The position numbers and the translations under genes are program-made. The notes under the pieces were generated by a model, which was not told the DNA's origin, did not search any database, and worked only from the letters and a program-made list of their open reading frames with translations. From assembly GCA_016191845.1 (NCBI GenBank), contig JACPVF010000007.1, positions 496,001 through 560,000 of the forward strand: 64,000 nucleotides of DNA, given 5' to 3'. Shown here in pieces: positions 60,984 through 64,000 of this stretch; position 1 is the first letter of the stretch, and each line of letters opens with the position of its first letter. Origin of the DNA: Chloroflexota bacterium (GTDB lineage Bacteria; Chloroflexota; Anaerolineae; Anaerolineales; Villigracilaceae).

Positions 60984-61127
60984 GGTACTCCTGGTGATTT
61001 GCCCGTTCTGCGGGCTGGAAAAGTGCAGGCGTCGGACCGCCTCGGAAAAGGACAAGCCAAACCCCTGTGACGATGCGCCGAGTATAACACACCCTTATTT
61101 TCTTACATAGTTTTCAGGGTCGGGCTG
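60984..61127. other. RRM gene leader region
   Basis: The 144-bp gap upstream of the RRM gene lies behind the S51-like gene stop. It includes a possible long 5' leader, which is common for cold-regulated Rbp genes. A -10-like TATAAC/TATACT (read on the minus strand as GTTATACT) is near 61084. No clear hairpin. Confidence 0.3.
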
Positions 61128-61802
61128 CTATGTGATTGGCTGCCCCTCTTCCAACTCCTGCTTTTCCTCGTTCGGGCGCAGGATCCAGGCCGGGCCGCGC
61201 ACCAGGGTGATCTTTTTCCCATCCACTTTGATACTGGCGCGGTCCGACAGCAGGACAATGGGATTGTCGTGGAAGAAGAAATAATCCGCCAGCCAGTCGT
61301 CCAATTCGCTCTGCCCGCGCGCATCTTCGGGATAGTGCGGCTTGAAGTTGAACGGTGTAACGTCCAGCCCGTTGAAATGGGAGGTCGCCACCGTGTTCAG
61401 ATCCCTGGACGTGAGGATGTTCGGCCCGCACAGGATGGTCCCCGCGCTGAAAGCGACCACGGGCAGCCCCGCCTGGACCTTTTTCTTCAGGTAGGGCATC
61501 AGCCCGCTGATGTGTAACCGGTGGTTGAGCAAGAAAGTATTGCCCCCGGGAATGCAAACCAACGCCGAACGCCGCAGAATGGACTCCATCTCAGGCAGCG
61601 TCATCAACTCGGCGTTGATGGTTTCCACCTTTGCCACTCCTTTAAAGAATTCTCTGGTCGATTCCTGCCAGCGCTCCGCATATAACACCGCCAGAGGCAG
61701 ATAGGCAACCGTGGCATCCGATTTTCCTTTTAGGTATTGACGGCAAGCCTCTTTGATATCTTCTTCGTCGAATTTGGAGAATAGACTCAAGGTGGGCATC
61801 AA
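61128..61802 (-). CDS. Peptidase E-like S51 family protein
   Basis: A 224-residue protein with the S51 fold: CIPGGNTFLLNHRLHISGLM (about 83-102), the nucleophile elbow VVAFSAGTILCGPNIL (Ser about 119) and SHFNGLDVTPFNFKPHYPED carrying a likely catalytic His. It may cleave aspartyl dipeptides, but the substrate is unproven. It overlaps tmk by 4 nt, so the two are translationally coupled. It is distinct from the S51 protein at 36718. Confidence 0.8.
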   Translation of the reverse strand: MMPTLSLFSKFDEEDIKEACRQYLKGKSDATVAYLPLAVLYAERWQESTREFFKGVAKVETINAELMTLPEMESILRRSALVCIPGGNTFLLNHRLHISGLMPYLKKKVQAGLPVVAFSAGTILCGPNILTSRDLNTVATSHFNGLDVTPFNFKPHYPEDARGQSELDDWLADYFFFHDNPIVLLSDRASIKVDGKKITLVRGPAWILRPNEEKQELEEGQPIT

Positions 61803-62416
61803 GACCTCCCCAGCGCGGAGGCTAGTACGGTGCGCAGATCAGCCTGCACCTGCTCCCAGGGCTGACCTGCGTCGACGACCGACCAGCGTGCGGGGTCCAG
61901 TTTGAGCATCTCGAGGTAGCCCGCGCGGACGCGGCGGTGGAAGTCCACGGTGTAGGCGTCGAGGCGGTTCCACTCGTCCTGGCGGGTCTTGCGTTTGAGG
62001 CCCACCTCCACATCGAGGTCGAGCAGAATGGTCAGGTCGGGGACCAGGCCGCCGGTGGCGTAGCGGATCAGGGCGCGGACCTGTTCCAGGTCCTGTTGGT
62101 GACCATAGCCCTGATAGGCAATGGTCGAGTCGGCATAGCGGTCGGACAGCACGATCTCGCCCGCCGCCAGCCGTGGGCGGATGACCTGTTCCACGATCTG
62201 GGCGCGCGCCGCCTGGTAGAGCAGCGTTTCGGTGCGCGGATGCATCTCCACGTTCTTAAGATCGTGGATCACTTCGCGGATCTGCTCGCCGATGGATGTG
62301 CCGCCCGGCTCGCGTGTGGGAAACACGATATACCCCTTCTCGCGCAGATACTCGACGAGATGAGGGATGTGGGAAGTCTTGCCGGAGCCTTCGGGGCCTT
62401 CAAGGGTGATGAACAT
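61799..62416 (-). CDS. tmk: Thymidylate kinase
   Basis: A 205-residue dTMP kinase. P-loop ITLEGPEGSGKTSHIPHLVE (residues 3-22), substrate motif FPTREPGGTSIGEQIREVIH, DR(Y/H) motif VLSDRYADSTIAYQGYG and a LID-like region KRKTRQDEWNRLD. Together with the deoxynucleoside kinase nearby it serves nucleotide supply. Confidence 0.95.
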   Translation of the reverse strand: MFITLEGPEGSGKTSHIPHLVEYLREKGYIVFPTREPGGTSIGEQIREVIHDLKNVEMHPRTETLLYQAARAQIVEQVIRPRLAAGEIVLSDRYADSTIAYQGYGHQQDLEQVRALIRYATGGLVPDLTILLDLDVEVGLKRKTRQDEWNRLDAYTVDFHRRVRAGYLEMLKLDPARWSVVDAGQPWEQVQADLRTVLASALGRS

Positions 62417-62552
62417 GGGTACCGTCTTATGATTCAGAATTTCCTAATTATACGTTTATATTTTGCACACAATCGAGGGGATGCGTTTAATTTTCCTGTA
62501 ATTTTCCCGTCCTACAATTTCCACTTGGAACCTTGAACTTCAAGGAGACAAC

Positions 62553-63695
62553 ATGACAACCAAACGAATCCTTTACCTTTTTCTCGTTGCAGTCATCGCT
62601 GGCGTGTCCGCGCTTTCGGGCGCGGTGGCGGGCGGCGTGGCCGTGTATCGCCTGCTTGGGAACCAGCAGACGGTTTCTTCTTCAGCCGCGGATGTGTCCA
62701 CGGGCGGCGGCCCCGTCCAGACGCTGACGCTCAACTACACCGATATCCAGACCAGCATCACCCAGTCTGCGCAGAAGGCCGGGCCCGCGGTGGTGACTGT
62801 GGTCGGGACCATCCCCGGGCAGTCGACCTTCTTTGGCGTCAGCCCCGACCAGACCGTCAGCGGCAGCGGATTCTTTATCTCGGACAAGGGCTATGTGCTG
62901 ACCAATAACCATGTGGTGGAAGGTACCAGCCAGGTCTATGTGGTGTTGGCCGATGGGACCCAACAGGACGCCGCCGTGGTGGGCGCCGACCCCTACTCTG
63001 ACATCGCCGTGCTGAAGACCAGCGGCGCGGTACCCGCCGTGGCGCTCATCGGAAACTCGGACCTGCTCCAGCCGGGTGAGTCGGTCATAGCCATCGGCTC
63101 GCCGCTGGGTGACTTCAAGAACACCGTGACCGTGGGCGTGGTCAGCGCCACGGGCCGTAGCATCGACACAGGCCAGGGATACCAGATCGAGGACTTGATC
63201 CAGACCGACGCAGCCATCAATCACGGCAACTCGGGTGGCCCGCTGGTGGACCTGGCGGGTGAGGTGATCGGCATCAACACCATGATCGTCCGCAATACCG
63301 GCAGCGGCGACGTGGCCGAGGGCTTGGGCTTCGCCATCCCGATCAACACGGCCCGCGCCGTGGCCGAGCAGATCATCCAGAAGGGCTATTTCGCCCGCCC
63401 GTACATCGGCATCCGCTTCCAGCCGATCAACCCTGATATCGCTTCGCGCTACAACCTGGCGGCCCAGTGGGGCGTGTACGTCACTCAGGTGGTGAGCGGC
63501 AGTCCCGCCGACAAGGCCGGCCTGAAGGAAGGCGACATCATCATCAAGCTGGATGACACAGCCCTCGACGAGACCCACTCCTACATCAACACCCTGTTCA
63601 CCTACAAGGCAGGCGACCCGGTCAACTTGAGCGTGATGCGGGACGGCAAACTCATCCAGGTACCGATCACGTTGGGCGAGCAAAGCCATAACTAA
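62553..63695 (+). CDS. HtrA/DegP-family serine protease with PDZ domain
   Basis: A 380-residue membrane-anchored protease. N-terminal helix at about residues 5-30; trypsin-like domain with catalytic His in LTNNHVVEG, Asp in DPYSDIAVLKT and Ser in NHGNSGGPLVDLAG; one C-terminal PDZ domain (VTQVVSGSPADKAGLKEGDI). It degrades or refolds damaged envelope proteins. A GGAG ribosome site precedes the ATG. Confidence 0.95.
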   Translation: MTTKRILYLFLVAVIAGVSALSGAVAGGVAVYRLLGNQQTVSSSAADVSTGGGPVQTLTLNYTDIQTSITQSAQKAGPAVVTVVGTIPGQSTFFGVSPDQTVSGSGFFISDKGYVLTNNHVVEGTSQVYVVLADGTQQDAAVVGADPYSDIAVLKTSGAVPAVALIGNSDLLQPGESVIAIGSPLGDFKNTVTVGVVSATGRSIDTGQGYQIEDLIQTDAAINHGNSGGPLVDLAGEVIGINTMIVRNTGSGDVAEGLGFAIPINTARAVAEQIIQKGYFARPYIGIRFQPINPDIASRYNLAAQWGVYVTQVVSGSPADKAGLKEGDIIIKLDDTALDETHSYINTLFTYKAGDPVNLSVMRDGKLIQVPITLGEQSHN

Positions 63696-63730
63696 CCGAA
63701 ACGTGGAATCAAAGCTTCTGCACTCTATAA

Positions 63731-63765
63731 AAAAAGGACAGGTTCTCAACCTGTCCTTTTTCTTG
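63731..63765. terminator. Bidirectional terminator
   Basis: AAAAAGGACAGGTT and AACCTGTCCTTTTT over a 3-nt loop, between the convergent HtrA and R3H genes. Confidence 0.85.
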
Positions 63766-63776
63766 TGATCCATGAT

Positions 63777-64000
63777 CTATTCGCGGAAGATGCGCACGTG
63801 TCGCCGCGGTTCCTTGCCGTACGAGTGGCTGACCAGTTCGGCGCCGCGGGCCATTTCGTGCTGCAGGCGCCGAACCAGCGAGGGACCCGGGGGCAGGTCC
63901 ACCCAACGCTCGCCGTTGAGAACGGCCGCGATGGCCTGCTGGGTTTGCTCACGTACCAGGTCCAACTCTCCGCTGGCGGGAGCGGCGTCGGTGCGCAGGC
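63777..64000 (-). CDS. R3H-domain protein, C-terminal part (runs off window)
   Basis: The minus-strand frame is open to the window edge, so only the last 73 or so residues are seen. They form an R3H-like single-stranded nucleic-acid-binding module: RRLQHEMARGAELVSHSYG gives the Arg-x3-His signature, followed by KEPRRHVRIFRE at the end. In related proteins it follows an AAA-type ATPase domain, which would lie outside the window. Confidence 0.75.
   Translation of the reverse strand, partial: LRTDAAPASGELDLVREQTQQAIAAVLNGERWVDLPPGPSLVRRLQHEMARGAELVSHSYGKEPRRHVRIFRE

Noticed and set aside
1-64000. tRNA, rRNA and transposase genes
   Set aside because: I looked in all gaps longer than about 80 bp and saw no cloverleaf-like sequence with a GTTCRANYC arm, no rRNA segment, and no transposase or integrase coding region. 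A dedicated tRNA scan could still find one I missed.

Overview
The window is a gene-dense, GC-rich chromosomal segment with about 65 protein genes. It suggests a Chloroflexota bacterium, most likely of class Anaerolineae. This placement is an inference. It rests on the gene set (SpoVS, DUF2277 and DUF4386 proteins, an FMN-riboswitch RibXY-type importer, lamin-tail-domain surface proteins), on Thr/Pro-rich TPTPT-style linkers in secreted proteins, on T-box control of valS, and on dispersed palindromic repeats. I saw no rRNA, tRNA, CRISPR array, phage or insertion-sequence transposase.

Layout. 0.3-12 kb: DinB-like protein, a sigma factor with a DUF4367-type membrane partner, a ferric-reductase/ApbE cluster, a C39-like peptidase, an SbcD-like nuclease, an MFS transporter, an acetyltransferase-like protein and a MESH1-like HD protein. 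12-18 kb: divergent respiratory operons, sdhCDAB and a bc-type complex whose subunit IV is fused to a two-haem cytochrome c. 18-24 kb: FKBP, small membrane proteins with an Xre regulator, isocitrate dehydrogenase, and a zinc-type CDF exporter with its ArsR repressor and operator. 24-29 kb: yebC-ruvC-ruvA and DegV. 29-35 kb: an envelope thiol and methionine-sulfoxide redox island. 35-45 kb: GGDEF protein, S51 peptidase, flavoprotein, ComEC, two SDR paralogues and an acyltransferase. 45-48 kb: cobalamin riboswitch and BtuFCD-type importer. 48.7-52 kb: T-box leader, valS and a ferredoxin. 52-55 kb: FMN riboswitch and a riboflavin-type ABC importer. 55-64 kb: DsbA-like protein, deoxynucleoside kinase, a DnaA-box cluster that may be an origin, spoVS, a large LTD protein, an RRM protein, tmk, HtrA and a partial R3H protein.

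The most striking finding is at 30957-31469 on the minus strand. A TlpA/thioredoxin-like lipoprotein gene has an in-frame TGA exactly where the first cysteine of the CxxC motif belongs (U-I-N-C). A strong hairpin with a G-first apical loop starts 18 nt after the TGA and fits a bacterial SECIS. I read it as a selenoprotein. It is the first gene of an apparent operon with msrP and msrQ and sits beside an OmpR-family two-component system. Across that system lies a second thioredoxin-like lipoprotein followed by a CcdA-like electron transporter. Both thioredoxin genes have tandem 9-bp repeats with an 11-bp period ending exactly 10 bp before the -10 box, which suggests that the adjacent response regulator controls both.

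The second theme is dispersed palindromes. Seven members of a GTAGG...CCTAC family lie between genes, except one that sits in frame inside valS. Several other repeat copies provide the stop codons or last residues of the genes they touch.
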